Assembly: GCA_007695095.1 (NCBI GenBank)
Contig: REEL01000076.1
Coordinates: 1 to 53,090 of the forward strand
Reading direction: 5' to 3'
Source: Chitinophagaceae bacterium
Lineage (GTDB): Bacteria; Bacteroidota; Bacteroidia; Chitinophagales; REEL01
DNA: 53,090 nucleotides
Part shown: in pieces, positions 17,284-25,351 of the stretch
How the letters are laid out: the number at the start of each line of letters is the position of its first letter
Numbering within the stretch: position 1 is the stretch's first letter
The notes under the pieces: generated by a model
Told to the model about the DNA's origin: nothing
Seen by the model: only the letters and a program-made list of their open reading frames with translations
Database searches by the model: none
Position numbers and translations under genes: made by a program

Positions 17284-18129
17284 ATGGGTACTTTAGTTGC
17301 AGATAGTGGTTCTACAAAAACTGACTGGGTTTGGTCGGATGGAAATGAGTATATCAATATGCAATCCCCCGGTTTGAATCCACATTATGTAAAAGGTGAT
17401 TATGTAGAAAATATTTTGCAAAAAAATGTTTTAACAATACTGAAAGATAAGCCTGTTGAAGCTTTGTTTTTTTATGGAGCAGGTTGTGCCGGTGAAGATC
17501 CGGTAAGTGTTTTGGAAACTTCTTTTCACCGTATTTTCAATAAAAATACACAGATTGAAATAAACCATGACTTATTTGGTGCTGCCCGGGCCTTATATGG
17601 CATGAAAAGTGGAATAGCGGCGATATTGGGTACCGGTTCGAGTTCCTGTTTATTTGAAAATGGTGTAATAACTGACAGAATACCATCTCTTGGTTTTACT
17701 ATAGGAGATGAAGGCAGTGCCGGTTACTTTGGAAAAATGTTTCTCAGACATCACTTTTACAGAGACTGGCCCACTGATCTGGCAGAGCATTACAGCAAGC
17801 ATTTTAAATGGTCCCTCAGCGAAGTACAAACTAAAGTATATACCAAACCTATGCCGAACACTTTTGTGGCGTCGCTCGCTAAATATTTATTTGAAAAGAA
17901 AGAACACCCTTTTGTGAATCAGCTTATTTTAAAAGGATTTGAAGAATTTATAGAAATGCATTTGATGAAATACGGAGGAGAAAATAAACTTGCTGCCTTT
18001 GTGGGCAGTCTGGCTTTTTTTAACCGGGATATTTTGAAAGTTGCTTTAGAAAAAAAAGGATTGAAATTGCATAAGATTATTCACCGGCCAATAGAAGATT
18101 TGGTGAGTTTTCACTTAAAACAGCTGTAG
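17284..18129 (+). CDS. BadF/BadG-type amino-sugar kinase (GlcNAc or MurNAc kinase)
   Basis: A 281-residue ASKHA-fold sugar kinase. The phosphate-1 loop is LVADSGSTKTDWVW at residues 3-16, the adenosine/phosphate-2 region includes LGTGSSSCLF, and SLGFTIGDEGSAGYFG is the diagnostic N-acetylglucosamine kinase motif. The next gene is murQ, 30 bases on. A kinase of this family feeding an etherase is the pattern of the muropeptide recycling route in Clostridium (MurK) and of the murTKQ cluster of Tannerella, so MurNAc or GlcNAc is the likely substrate. The choice between them cannot be made from the sequence. No phosphotransferase MurP or transporter gene is adjacent. Confidence 0.85.
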   Translation: MGTLVADSGSTKTDWVWSDGNEYINMQSPGLNPHYVKGDYVENILQKNVLTILKDKPVEALFFYGAGCAGEDPVSVLETSFHRIFNKNTQIEINHDLFGAARALYGMKSGIAAILGTGSSSCLFENGVITDRIPSLGFTIGDEGSAGYFGKMFLRHHFYRDWPTDLAEHYSKHFKWSLSEVQTKVYTKPMPNTFVASLAKYLFEKKEHPFVNQLILKGFEEFIEMHLMKYGGENKLAAFVGSLAFFNRDILKVALEKKGLKLHKIIHRPIEDLVSFHLKQL

Positions 18130-18159
18130 AGTTAAATCAAAGCTTTGAAAATAGAAATC

Positions 18160-18963
18160 ATGAAAAAAATTACAGAATCACCTTCTTTGTATGATAAACT
18201 CGAGCTAAAAAGCAGTGGTGAAATACTAACGGAGATAAACACAGAGGATTTAAAAGTTGCTGCGGCTGTTGGACTTTTAATACCTAAGATTGAAAAATTT
18301 ATAAATGCATTGGAAGACAAAATGCTGGCAGGCGGTAGATTATTTTATATTGGAGCAGGTACCAGCGGCCGTTTGGGTATATTAGATGCCAGTGAGTGTC
18401 CTCCGACATTCGGTGTACCGCATAGTTTAGTTACAGGTATTATTGCCGGCGGAGATCAGGCAATCAGAAAAGCTGTTGAGTTTGCTGAGGATGACTATGA
18501 GCAGGCCTGGAAAGATTTACAATCTTTTGATGTAACTCATTTAGATTCATTAGTTGGTATCGCAGCTTCGGGGACAACCCCATACGTAATTGGAGGGGTG
18601 GAGGCAGCCCGGAAAAATGGCTTGCTAACTGCCTGTATTTGTTGTAATGCAGGTTCTCCATTAGCTGAAAAATCTGAACACCCTCTTGAGGCAATAGTGG
18701 GTCCGGAATATGTAACCGGCAGTACACGGATGAAGTCAGGTACTGCACAAAAAATGATTTTAAATATGATTAGCACAACAGTCATGATAAAGCTAGGTCG
18801 TGTTGAGGGAAATAGAATGGTTGATATGCATTTGTCCAATAAAAAACTGGAGGAAAGAGGAGCTAATATGGTTGCTGAAAAGCTGGGCATTTCTTTCGAA
18901 AAAGCATTTCAATTACTGAAGAAATACGGAAGTGTAAGAAAGGCAGTTCTCTCCGGAAAATAA
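18160..18963 (+). CDS. murQ: N-acetylmuramic acid 6-phosphate etherase
   Basis: MurQ removes the lactyl ether from MurNAc-6-phosphate, giving GlcNAc-6-phosphate and D-lactate in peptidoglycan recycling. The 267-residue SIS-fold protein shows ITESPSLYDKLELKSSGEIL at the start, IGAGTSGRLGILDASECPPTFG with the catalytic Glu, and the second SIS segment VTGSTRMKSGTAQKMILNM. An in-frame TTG at 18145 could add five residues, but the ATG at 18160 is preferred. It follows the amino-sugar kinase closely in one transcription unit. It ends five bases before the opposing hypothetical membrane gene. Confidence 0.95.
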   Translation: MKKITESPSLYDKLELKSSGEILTEINTEDLKVAAAVGLLIPKIEKFINALEDKMLAGGRLFYIGAGTSGRLGILDASECPPTFGVPHSLVTGIIAGGDQAIRKAVEFAEDDYEQAWKDLQSFDVTHLDSLVGIAASGTTPYVIGGVEAARKNGLLTACICCNAGSPLAEKSEHPLEAIVGPEYVTGSTRMKSGTAQKMILNMISTTVMIKLGRVEGNRMVDMHLSNKKLEERGANMVAEKLGISFEKAFQLLKKYGSVRKAVLSGK

Positions 18964-18968
18964 ACGGA

Positions 18969-19520
18969 TTAAGATTTTCTGCGATTTTTATCGTCATCAA
19001 TATCTTTTATCAACATAGCCGGATTCACCCGAAAAAGCTGTTCCTTTTCATTATTAAACCCAAAACAAGCATGAGGTAATTTATTTTTTAATTCTTCCAG
19101 CAATTTATCGTGCTCACTGTCTTTCACCCTGACTTCATCTCCATCCCCGTCCAGAAATCTAAAAAACACAGTTACCATATTTGTAAATTTAATGCCAAAA
19201 GGCATAGGCACCACTCTGTATGTGTATACCCAAACAATTTTTTCAGGATCATTTTTAAGCAGATATGCAACTTTATGATTTGCGGCATTAATCAACCGGG
19301 ATGCATTATAAAACAAGTAAGTGGTAAACCCAAACAATAAGATTGCAATCACTTTTAAAAAAATATTTGTTTGCGGCATTTCCTGCGGAAGATTTTCTGA
19401 CCATCGAAAAAACAACATGCCTGATAAAAAAAGGAATAAAAATCCATACAGGACTTGTTGATTTCGATCCCTCCTTACAGATTGTAAAATTACTTTTTCT
19501 ATGTTTTCAGTCTTTTCCAT
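18969..19520 (-). CDS. Hypothetical two-helix membrane protein
   Basis: The ATG at 19520 is chosen over a TTG at 19538. The 183-residue protein has two membrane helices (about 24-41 and 55-77) separated by a short loop. A cytosolic domain of about 100 residues follows, with WVYTYRVVPMPFGIKFTNMVTVFFRFLDGDGDEV and a Lys/Asp-rich tail ending in DDDKNRRKS. I recognise no family. It lies alone on the minus strand and converges with murQ, so its neighbours do not suggest a role. Confidence 0.6.
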   Translation of the reverse strand: MEKTENIEKVILQSVRRDRNQQVLYGFLFLFLSGMLFFRWSENLPQEMPQTNIFLKVIAILLFGFTTYLFYNASRLINAANHKVAYLLKNDPEKIVWVYTYRVVPMPFGIKFTNMVTVFFRFLDGDGDEVRVKDSEHDKLLEELKNKLPHACFGFNNEKEQLFRVNPAMLIKDIDDDKNRRKS

Positions 19521-20023
19521 GTTCAAATATACGTGCAATTAGTAAGTAATTTAGAATGAAAAAAGTTTAATTTATATTCATAAAAGGAAGAATGCTTTTT
19601 TGAGCACATCCAAATGATTTGAATACCTTTTACATAAAAATAATTTGAACTGTCAATATATTTTTTAGTGTCAAATATTTAAATTTCAACTATGGATTTG
19701 CTGAGAACTTTTTAGACGTTGATGCGTAATAATCTAAGCTTGAAAATGTTTTTGTATTTAGCTAAAAAATGAGTACGGCTGTTGTTTTGATTTTGGGGAT
19801 AGTTTGACTAATCATAGGTCTTTAGGTATATTTAGCCCCTTATTTTTAAAATAAAAAGCAATATAAGGGTGTTTTATCTTAGAATAATAAATAAATAAAA
19901 AACCGTGTACAAGATTAAAACAAATTATTAAATTCACTTGAAAAAGTAAGAGAGATAATTTTTAATTAATAGAATTAGAACGCTGAGGAAAAACATTAGT
20001 TTAGAATACTGAAATAAAACTAT
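19521..20023. other. 503-base non-coding gap
   Basis: No protein or known RNA gene is seen. One weak hairpin is present: CCCTTAT at 19837-19843 pairs with ATAAGGG at 19863-19869, with a further AT palindrome in the loop, followed by a short T-rich run. It could end a transcript read on the plus strand, but the GC content is low. The gap holds the upstream region of both the minus-strand membrane protein and the gene at 20024; no strong TAnnTTTG box with a matching -33 was found. Confidence 0.4.
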
Positions 20024-20599
20024 ATGCATGAATTGGAGCCTTTTTACAGGTGGCGGGAAGCCTATATAGCTGATGAAGATGAGCGTTCACCGTTTTTCGG
20101 GAGAACCTATGACGAGTTTTCATTTCAACAGACAATTTACAATTACTACATACATCCGCAATGGGATGAATTTGGTTCGCCTACCCTGTATCTGAAAATT
20201 TTATACGTAGATTATGAAAACGCTTTTGCTATTATTGAGCTCATAGGTGAATGGAATGACTGCATTAATAATGACATTATGTTTTTAAAAAGAAACATCA
20301 TTGATCTCATTCAAAAAGAAGGAATTAATCAGTTTATCTTATTGGGTGAAAATGTTTTAAATTTTCATGCCTCGGATGATTGCTATTATGAAGAGTGGTT
20401 TGAAGATCTGGCTGACGAAGGGGGGTGGATTGCTTGTTTAAACTTCCGGGACCATGTAATAGATGAAATGCGTTCTGTAAACCTGAACTATTATCTGAAT
20501 TTTGGAGGGCAGTTAAACGATATTAACTGGAGAACCCTTACACCCTTAAAACTATATAAACTGATAGATTTTTTAGTTTTAAAAGCACTTTCCGGATAA
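20024..20599 (+). CDS. Uncharacterised acidic protein
   Basis: A 191-residue soluble protein without signal peptide or membrane helix, rich in Asp, Glu, Trp and Tyr. Readable stretches are PFYRWREAYIADEDERSPF, then TIYNYYIHPQWDEFG, LGENVLNFHASDDCYYEEW and GGWIACLNFRDHV. It looks like a member of a conserved Bacteroidota family of unknown function, but I cannot name a domain. It is transcribed alone and converges with the LptF/G gene with six bases between stops. The coding potential is good because base usage matches the neighbouring genes. Confidence 0.65.
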   Translation: MHELEPFYRWREAYIADEDERSPFFGRTYDEFSFQQTIYNYYIHPQWDEFGSPTLYLKILYVDYENAFAIIELIGEWNDCINNDIMFLKRNIIDLIQKEGINQFILLGENVLNFHASDDCYYEEWFEDLADEGGWIACLNFRDHVIDEMRSVNLNYYLNFGGQLNDINWRTLTPLKLYKLIDFLVLKALSG

Positions 20600-20605
20600 T
20601 GATAT

Positions 20606-21682
20606 TTACTTAGGGGCTCTTATCATAAGAACAATTGCCAGCAGGCCGAAAATTAAATTCGGAATCCAGACACCCAATATAGAAGGCAAATCGCCATTCG
20701 TTGAAAAAGTAGTTGAAAAGCGGATAAATATGATATAAGCAGCACTCAATCCAAGCCCAATGACTATATGCATACCCATACCTCCTCTTATTTTTCTTGA
20801 AGCAATAGAAAATCCGATAAGTGTCATTATAAAAACGGTAAAGGCATCAGCTGTTCGCCGGTAAAGCTCTACTTCATAAAAAGAAACATTATCTGAGCCC
20901 CGCATCACTTCTATATCAATATACTCTCTGAGTTCAGTTGTGTTCATTTCTTCTCTCAAATGCATGCTTTTACTAAGATCTCTGGGGGTAAAATTCAAAA
21001 CAGTATCCATAGACTGACCAAAAATTAATTCTTCGTAGTCATCATGAAAAACCCGGATTGTGTAATTTCTAATTTCCCAATTTTGGTTTTCATTATCCCA
21101 CAGAATTCTGTCCGCTCTAAGCTTTGATTTTAACTCACCGTCTTCAAATTTTTCAAGGGCAAATTTATAGCCGGTGCTGTCTCTACCGGTAAAATTGTCT
21201 ATATACATAAAAACACCTTTGTCTATCTGCATATTTACATTTCGGGTAATTTGCCGGCCATGGCCATAAATGTATTGTCCTTCGAAAGCCAACCTCTCTT
21301 TGTTTGAGTTTGGTACCAGAAAATGATTGGCATACAAAATCAGACCGGAAAAAATGGCGGCAGCAAAAAAATATGGCAAAAGCAAGCGGTAAAAACTGAC
21401 TCCACTGGACAATAGTGCAATAAACTCAGAGTTTGAAGCCATCCTACTGGTAAAAAAAATTACTGCTATGAATACAAATAAGGGACTCAGTAAGGTGAGT
21501 ATGAAGGGAATAAAATTCAAATAGTATTCAAAAATGATTTTATCTATAGAAATATTCTTTGTAACAAATCCGTCGATTTTTTCAGACAGGTCAATTATTA
21601 CAGCTACGGCAGTAAATAGTAATATGGAAAAACTAAAAGTACCTACGAATTTCTTAAATATGTATAAATCAATTTTCTTCAT
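20606..21682 (-). CDS. LptF/LptG family LPS export permease
   Basis: A 358-residue inner-membrane permease of the YjgP/YjgQ family. Such proteins form the transmembrane part of the LptBFG ABC transporter that extracts lipopolysaccharide from the inner membrane. Helices near the N-terminus (about 12-35, 52-75, 97-118) are followed by a periplasmic jellyroll-like domain (about 135-260) and three C-terminal helices, the usual six-helix order. The N-terminal IDLYIFKKFVGTFSFSI is typical. Only one of the two subunits is here and no LptB ATPase is adjacent, so F or G cannot be assigned. It lies 39 bases downstream of tgt, a pairing common in Bacteroidota. Confidence 0.9.
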   Translation of the reverse strand: MKKIDLYIFKKFVGTFSFSILLFTAVAVIIDLSEKIDGFVTKNISIDKIIFEYYLNFIPFILTLLSPLFVFIAVIFFTSRMASNSEFIALLSSGVSFYRLLLPYFFAAAIFSGLILYANHFLVPNSNKERLAFEGQYIYGHGRQITRNVNMQIDKGVFMYIDNFTGRDSTGYKFALEKFEDGELKSKLRADRILWDNENQNWEIRNYTIRVFHDDYEELIFGQSMDTVLNFTPRDLSKSMHLREEMNTTELREYIDIEVMRGSDNVSFYEVELYRRTADAFTVFIMTLIGFSIASRKIRGGMGMHIVIGLGLSAAYIIFIRFSTTFSTNGDLPSILGVWIPNLIFGLLAIVLMIRAPK

Positions 21683-21721
21683 TGTCTTATCTCGCTAAAA
21701 CGGATATTTTTATTTTTCATT

Positions 21722-22852
21722 TTAAAGACGTTGACTTAGCTTTGGAGACAATTTCTTTTTCCACACAGAAAAGTCACCTGTCTCTATTCGTTCACCGGCT
21801 TCCCGAACCAGTGAAAGATAAAAGCTAAGATTGTGTATACTCGCAATTTGCATACCAAGTATTTCATTACTCATAAACAAGTGTCTTAAATACGCTTTTG
21901 TATGAATTCTGCTTGTTGGAGCAATACTTCCGGAATCAATCGGGCTGAAATCCTTTTCCCACTTTTTATTTTTGATATTAATAATTCCATCTTCCGTAAA
22001 AATCATTCCATTACGACCATTTCGGGTTGGCATTACACAATCAAACATATCAATTCCCAGACTTATGGCTTCGAGTATGTTTTGAGGTGTTCCAACGCCC
22101 ATTAAATAGCGGGGTTTGTCTTCCGGTAAAATAGGGCACACAACTTCCAGTGTTTTATACATTTCTTCGGCAGGTTCGCCGACTGAAAGGCCTCCAATTG
22201 CATTGCCGGGTAAATCTCTGGAAGCTATGTATTCGGCCGATTGTCTTCTCAAATCATCATAAGTTCCTCCCTGAACAATAGGGTAGAGACGTTGCTCATA
22301 ACCATATAGCGGTGGTTTAGAATTGAATTGTTTTATGCATCTGTCTAACCAGCGGTGAGTCATTTCCATTGAACTTTTAGCATAAGACTTTTCGCAGGGA
22401 TAAGGAGTACATTCGTCAAAGGCCATGATGATATCAGCGCCAATCTGCCTTTGAATATCCATTACATTTTCCGGTGTAAAAAAGTGTTTGGAGCCGTCTA
22501 TATGTGAACGAAATGTTACTCCCTCTTCTGTTATCTTTCTTTTTTCTGCCAATGAATAAACCTGATAGCCACCGCTGTCGGTTAAAATAGTCTGATCCCA
22601 ACTGTTGAATTTATGTATACCTCCGGCCTCTTGCAGTATTTCCATGCCAGGTCGCAGATATAAATGGTAGGTATTACCCAAAATTACCGGACTTTGGATG
22701 ATTTTTTTCAGTTCTTCAAAATGTACTGCCTTAACGGTTCCGGCAGTGCCAACCGGCATAAAAACCGGTGTTTGTATCTGTCCGTGAGCTGTTTCTATAA
22801 GACCTTTCCGGGCTTTAGATTCTTTATCTTTATGTAATAACTGGAAATGCAT
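21722..22852 (-). CDS. tgt: Queuine tRNA-ribosyltransferase, zinc-cysteine-free form
   Basis: Tgt exchanges guanine at position 34 of GUN-anticodon tRNAs for a queuosine precursor. The 376-residue TIM-barrel protein has the catalytic DSGGYQ (D92 onward) and the nucleophile region MFDCVMPTRNGRNG with D271. The C-terminal zinc site is altered: where E. coli has three cysteines in C-x-C-x2-C, this protein has S309, A311 and S314, although the fourth ligand (H340 in SIHNL) remains. I recall the same cysteine loss in other Bacteroidota Tgt proteins, so it is probably lineage-wide rather than damage. Activity is still expected. It precedes the LptF/G gene on the same strand. Confidence 0.95.
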   Translation of the reverse strand: MHFQLLHKDKESKARKGLIETAHGQIQTPVFMPVGTAGTVKAVHFEELKKIIQSPVILGNTYHLYLRPGMEILQEAGGIHKFNSWDQTILTDSGGYQVYSLAEKRKITEEGVTFRSHIDGSKHFFTPENVMDIQRQIGADIIMAFDECTPYPCEKSYAKSSMEMTHRWLDRCIKQFNSKPPLYGYEQRLYPIVQGGTYDDLRRQSAEYIASRDLPGNAIGGLSVGEPAEEMYKTLEVVCPILPEDKPRYLMGVGTPQNILEAISLGIDMFDCVMPTRNGRNGMIFTEDGIINIKNKKWEKDFSPIDSGSIAPTSRIHTKAYLRHLFMSNEILGMQIASIHNLSFYLSLVREAGERIETGDFSVWKKKLSPKLSQRL

Positions 22853-22980
22853 TTTATGTAGCTGTAGGTTTATCTGTTAAAGAATTATTTATAAACCTTG
22901 CAAATTTACATTTTTAAAATACCATAATTCTCTTAAAAACAGCATTTTTGTCTAACAGTTAGCATTTGAAAATAAGCTGC

Positions 22981-24090
22981 ATGGATTTTATCTTTTATCT
23001 TTTTGTCATTTCTTTTTCTATACTGGTGTTTTATCAAGTTTTTTGGTTTTCTGTGCTGACTTTATATAAAGGGACTTCAGCCAGCATGGCCTCAATCATC
23101 GATGAAACACCAAAAGTGAGTGTGTTGATTTGTGCCAAAAATGAAGCAGATAATCTTCAACAAAACTTGCCGCTCATCTTTTTACAAAAATACCCTGACT
23201 TTGAAGTGATAGTAGTTGATGACCGGTCTACGGATGATACTTATGAAGTGTTAAAAAACTTTGAGTCTAAATATAAACTGTTAAAAATTATCAGGGTTAG
23301 TGATTCCGGCTTAAAGGGGAAGCGCAATGCATTAAAAACCGGACTAGAGCATGTTAACGGTGCTTTTGTTTTGCTTACTGATGCAGATTGCAGCCCGTCA
23401 TCTGAAAATTGGATTCTTTCTATGCTGCAGAGTACCGAAAATTTAACAGCTGATGTAGTGCTCGGGAGCGCGCCTTTAAAAGGGAATAGTTTAGCCGCTG
23501 AATTTCATCGTTTTGAAACGGTTAAAACACTTTTACTCTATCAGTCTGCGGCATTACATAATTTTCCTTATATGGGTGTAGGCAGAAATATGCTTGTAAG
23601 AACCAAAATTTATAAAGAGGCATTTGAAAAAACAGCAAATATTAATGTAATTTCGGGAGACGATGATTTGTTGATTAATCAGCTAAACCCTTCGGTAAAG
23701 GTGAAAATTAATATTAGTGAGGATGCTTTAATGCACAGCAAAGCCGCTGAAACACTTAATCTTTTTTTCAAAAAAAAGCGCAGACATTTGTCTGCCGGAA
23801 ATTTTTATAGTCTAAAGAGTAAACTGTATAATATTTCTTTTGTTGGTAGTCATGTATTGACCTATCTTTCATTCTTTATATTATCTTTTATGAATTATGA
23901 AAAGCTAAATTTGATTTTTTTAATGATGTTTTTTAATTATTTTTCCGGAATCTTGGTTTTTAGTTATATAGCCATAACTTTACATCAAAAGGATTTGATA
24001 AAAAAATATCCGGTATACGACCTTTTATATTCGATATATTTTCTAATTTTAGGAACAACGATGATATGGAAACCACAAAAATGGAACTAA
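22981..24090 (+). CDS. Membrane glycosyltransferase family 2
   Basis: A GT2-type enzyme that transfers a sugar from a nucleotide donor, likely to envelope glycans. After an N-terminal helix (about 3-25), the catalytic domain shows VSVLICAKNEADNLQ, the VVDDRSTDDT motif (donor-binding Asp pair), DADCSPSS (DxD-like) and SGDDDLLINQ followed by KKKRRHLSAG in the acceptor region. Two or three helices at the C-terminus anchor it in the membrane. The ATG at 22981 is chosen; an in-frame TTG at 22966 would add five residues. Its last 25 bases overlap the ATG of the ECF sigma gene, so translation may be coupled. Confidence 0.88.
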   Translation: MDFIFYLFVISFSILVFYQVFWFSVLTLYKGTSASMASIIDETPKVSVLICAKNEADNLQQNLPLIFLQKYPDFEVIVVDDRSTDDTYEVLKNFESKYKLLKIIRVSDSGLKGKRNALKTGLEHVNGAFVLLTDADCSPSSENWILSMLQSTENLTADVVLGSAPLKGNSLAAEFHRFETVKTLLLYQSAALHNFPYMGVGRNMLVRTKIYKEAFEKTANINVISGDDDLLINQLNPSVKVKINISEDALMHSKAAETLNLFFKKKRRHLSAGNFYSLKSKLYNISFVGSHVLTYLSFFILSFMNYEKLNLIFLMMFFNYFSGILVFSYIAITLHQKDLIKKYPVYDLLYSIYFLILGTTMIWKPQKWN

Positions 24091-24689
24091 ACAACAACTT
24101 ATCTGATAAGGCAAAGGAAGATTTAAACTTAGTAATAAGAGCTGTAGAGAAGAACGATCAGTCTGCATATGATGAAATTATGCGCAGATATAAAGACGCT
24201 GTTTTTTTTACGGTATTGAAAATGATTAAGAATAGAGATGATGCTGAAGATTTGACTTTGGATTCTTTTGGTAAGGCGTTTAAAAATATTCATCGTTACA
24301 ATTCAAATTTTGCATTCAGTACCTGGCTGTTTCGAATAGCCACGAATAACTGTATTGATTTCATAAGAAAGAAGAGATTAAATACCTGCTCTTTGGATCA
24401 GCCTATGGATGGAGAACAGGGAGATAATTATACAGTTAATATCCAATCAGAAGCACTTAACCCGGAAGAAGAAGTAATGAAAGACCAGCGGGTGATTTCT
24501 ATTAGGAGTGTAGTGCAAAAGTTAAAACCCAAATATCGTCAGTTAATAGAAATGCGCTATTATGATGAGTTGAGCTATGAAGAAATTGCACAGAAGCTTG
24601 ATTTGCCTTTAGGTACCGTGAAAGCCCAGCTATTCCGGGCTAAGGAATTGTTATCTGCAATGCTTGAAAATGTTCGTTCAAACTTTTAG
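24066..24689 (+). CDS. ECF RNA polymerase sigma factor
   Basis: A 207-residue extracytoplasmic-function sigma-70 factor. Region 2 spans about 35-105 with KMIKNRDDAEDLTLDSFGKAF and STWLFRIATNNCIDFIRKK. Region 4 spans about 145-200 with KPKYRQLIEMRYYDELSYEEIA and LDLPLGTVKAQLFRAKELL, the -35-recognising helix-turn-helix. Its start overlaps the end of the glycosyltransferase gene; the alternative ATG at 24081 (residue 6) is equally possible. No anti-sigma gene follows, since the next gene is rsmG. Its regulon and control are unknown. Confidence 0.93.
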   Translation: METTKMELNNNLSDKAKEDLNLVIRAVEKNDQSAYDEIMRRYKDAVFFTVLKMIKNRDDAEDLTLDSFGKAFKNIHRYNSNFAFSTWLFRIATNNCIDFIRKKRLNTCSLDQPMDGEQGDNYTVNIQSEALNPEEEVMKDQRVISIRSVVQKLKPKYRQLIEMRYYDELSYEEIAQKLDLPLGTVKAQLFRAKELLSAMLENVRSNF

Positions 24690-24703
24690 TAAAATCTATA
24701 TAC

Positions 24704-25351
24704 TTGAAAAAAAAAGAAATTTTACAAAAACATTTCAGCAATAAACTTTCCGGTGAACAAATTGATAAGCTCTTACTTCTGGAAGACTTCTATAAAGAAT
24801 GGAATCAAAAGATTAATTTGGTTTCCAGAAAAGACATAGAATTTTTTTTTGAAAGGCATTTGTTACACTCCTTGTCAATAGCTTCATTATTTCAATTTTT
24901 CAAGGGGCAAAAGGTTTTGGATCTTGGAACCGGAGGCGGATTTCCGGGTATACCGCTTAGTATTTGCTTTCCTGAAACAGAATTTATGCTGGTTGATTCA
25001 ATCCAAAAAAAGATTTCCGTAGTAGAGGCTATTGCTAAAGACTTGAATTTGCAAAATGTAAGCTGGAAACATAGCCGTGTAGAAAGCCTCAAACCACGAA
25101 ATTCTTTCCATACAATCATGAGTAGGGGAGTTGCTCCTATGGAAAAGCAAGTACAGTGGACTTTGTTGCAATTAACCAGAAAGAAACCTGTTTCAGGTCC
25201 TTACGGACTTATCATGTTAAAAGGTGGAAATCTGGAAGAGGAAATTGAAGATTATAAAAAAAGTACCCGAATTTATTCTATAAAAAATATATTTCCGGGC
25301 GATTGGTTTGCCGAAAAGTATGTGCTCCATTGGATGCCTGCAAAGCGCTAA
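24704..25351 (+). CDS. rsmG: 16S rRNA (guanine-527-N7)-methyltransferase RsmG
   Basis: RsmG (GidB) methylates N7 of G527 in 16S rRNA using SAM. The 215-residue protein has the KEWNQKINLVSRKD entry segment, the SAM-binding loop VLDLGTGGGFPGIPL at about 71-85, and RVES followed by SRGVAPMEKQVQW. No ATG is near the proper N-terminus, so TTG at 24704 is the probable start. It is 14 bases downstream of the ECF sigma gene and is likely in the same transcript. It abuts the opposing isoaspartyl peptidase gene with its stop directly next to it. Confidence 0.94.
   Translation: MKKKEILQKHFSNKLSGEQIDKLLLLEDFYKEWNQKINLVSRKDIEFFFERHLLHSLSIASLFQFFKGQKVLDLGTGGGFPGIPLSICFPETEFMLVDSIQKKISVVEAIAKDLNLQNVSWKHSRVESLKPRNSFHTIMSRGVAPMEKQVQWTLLQLTRKKPVSGPYGLIMLKGGNLEEEIEDYKKSTRIYSIKNIFPGDWFAEKYVLHWMPAKR

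Noticed and set aside
19580-19610. A third copy of the TGCTTT palindrome near 19590
   Set aside because: TGCTTTTTTGAGCA pairs only over four bases on each side and has a different spacing.
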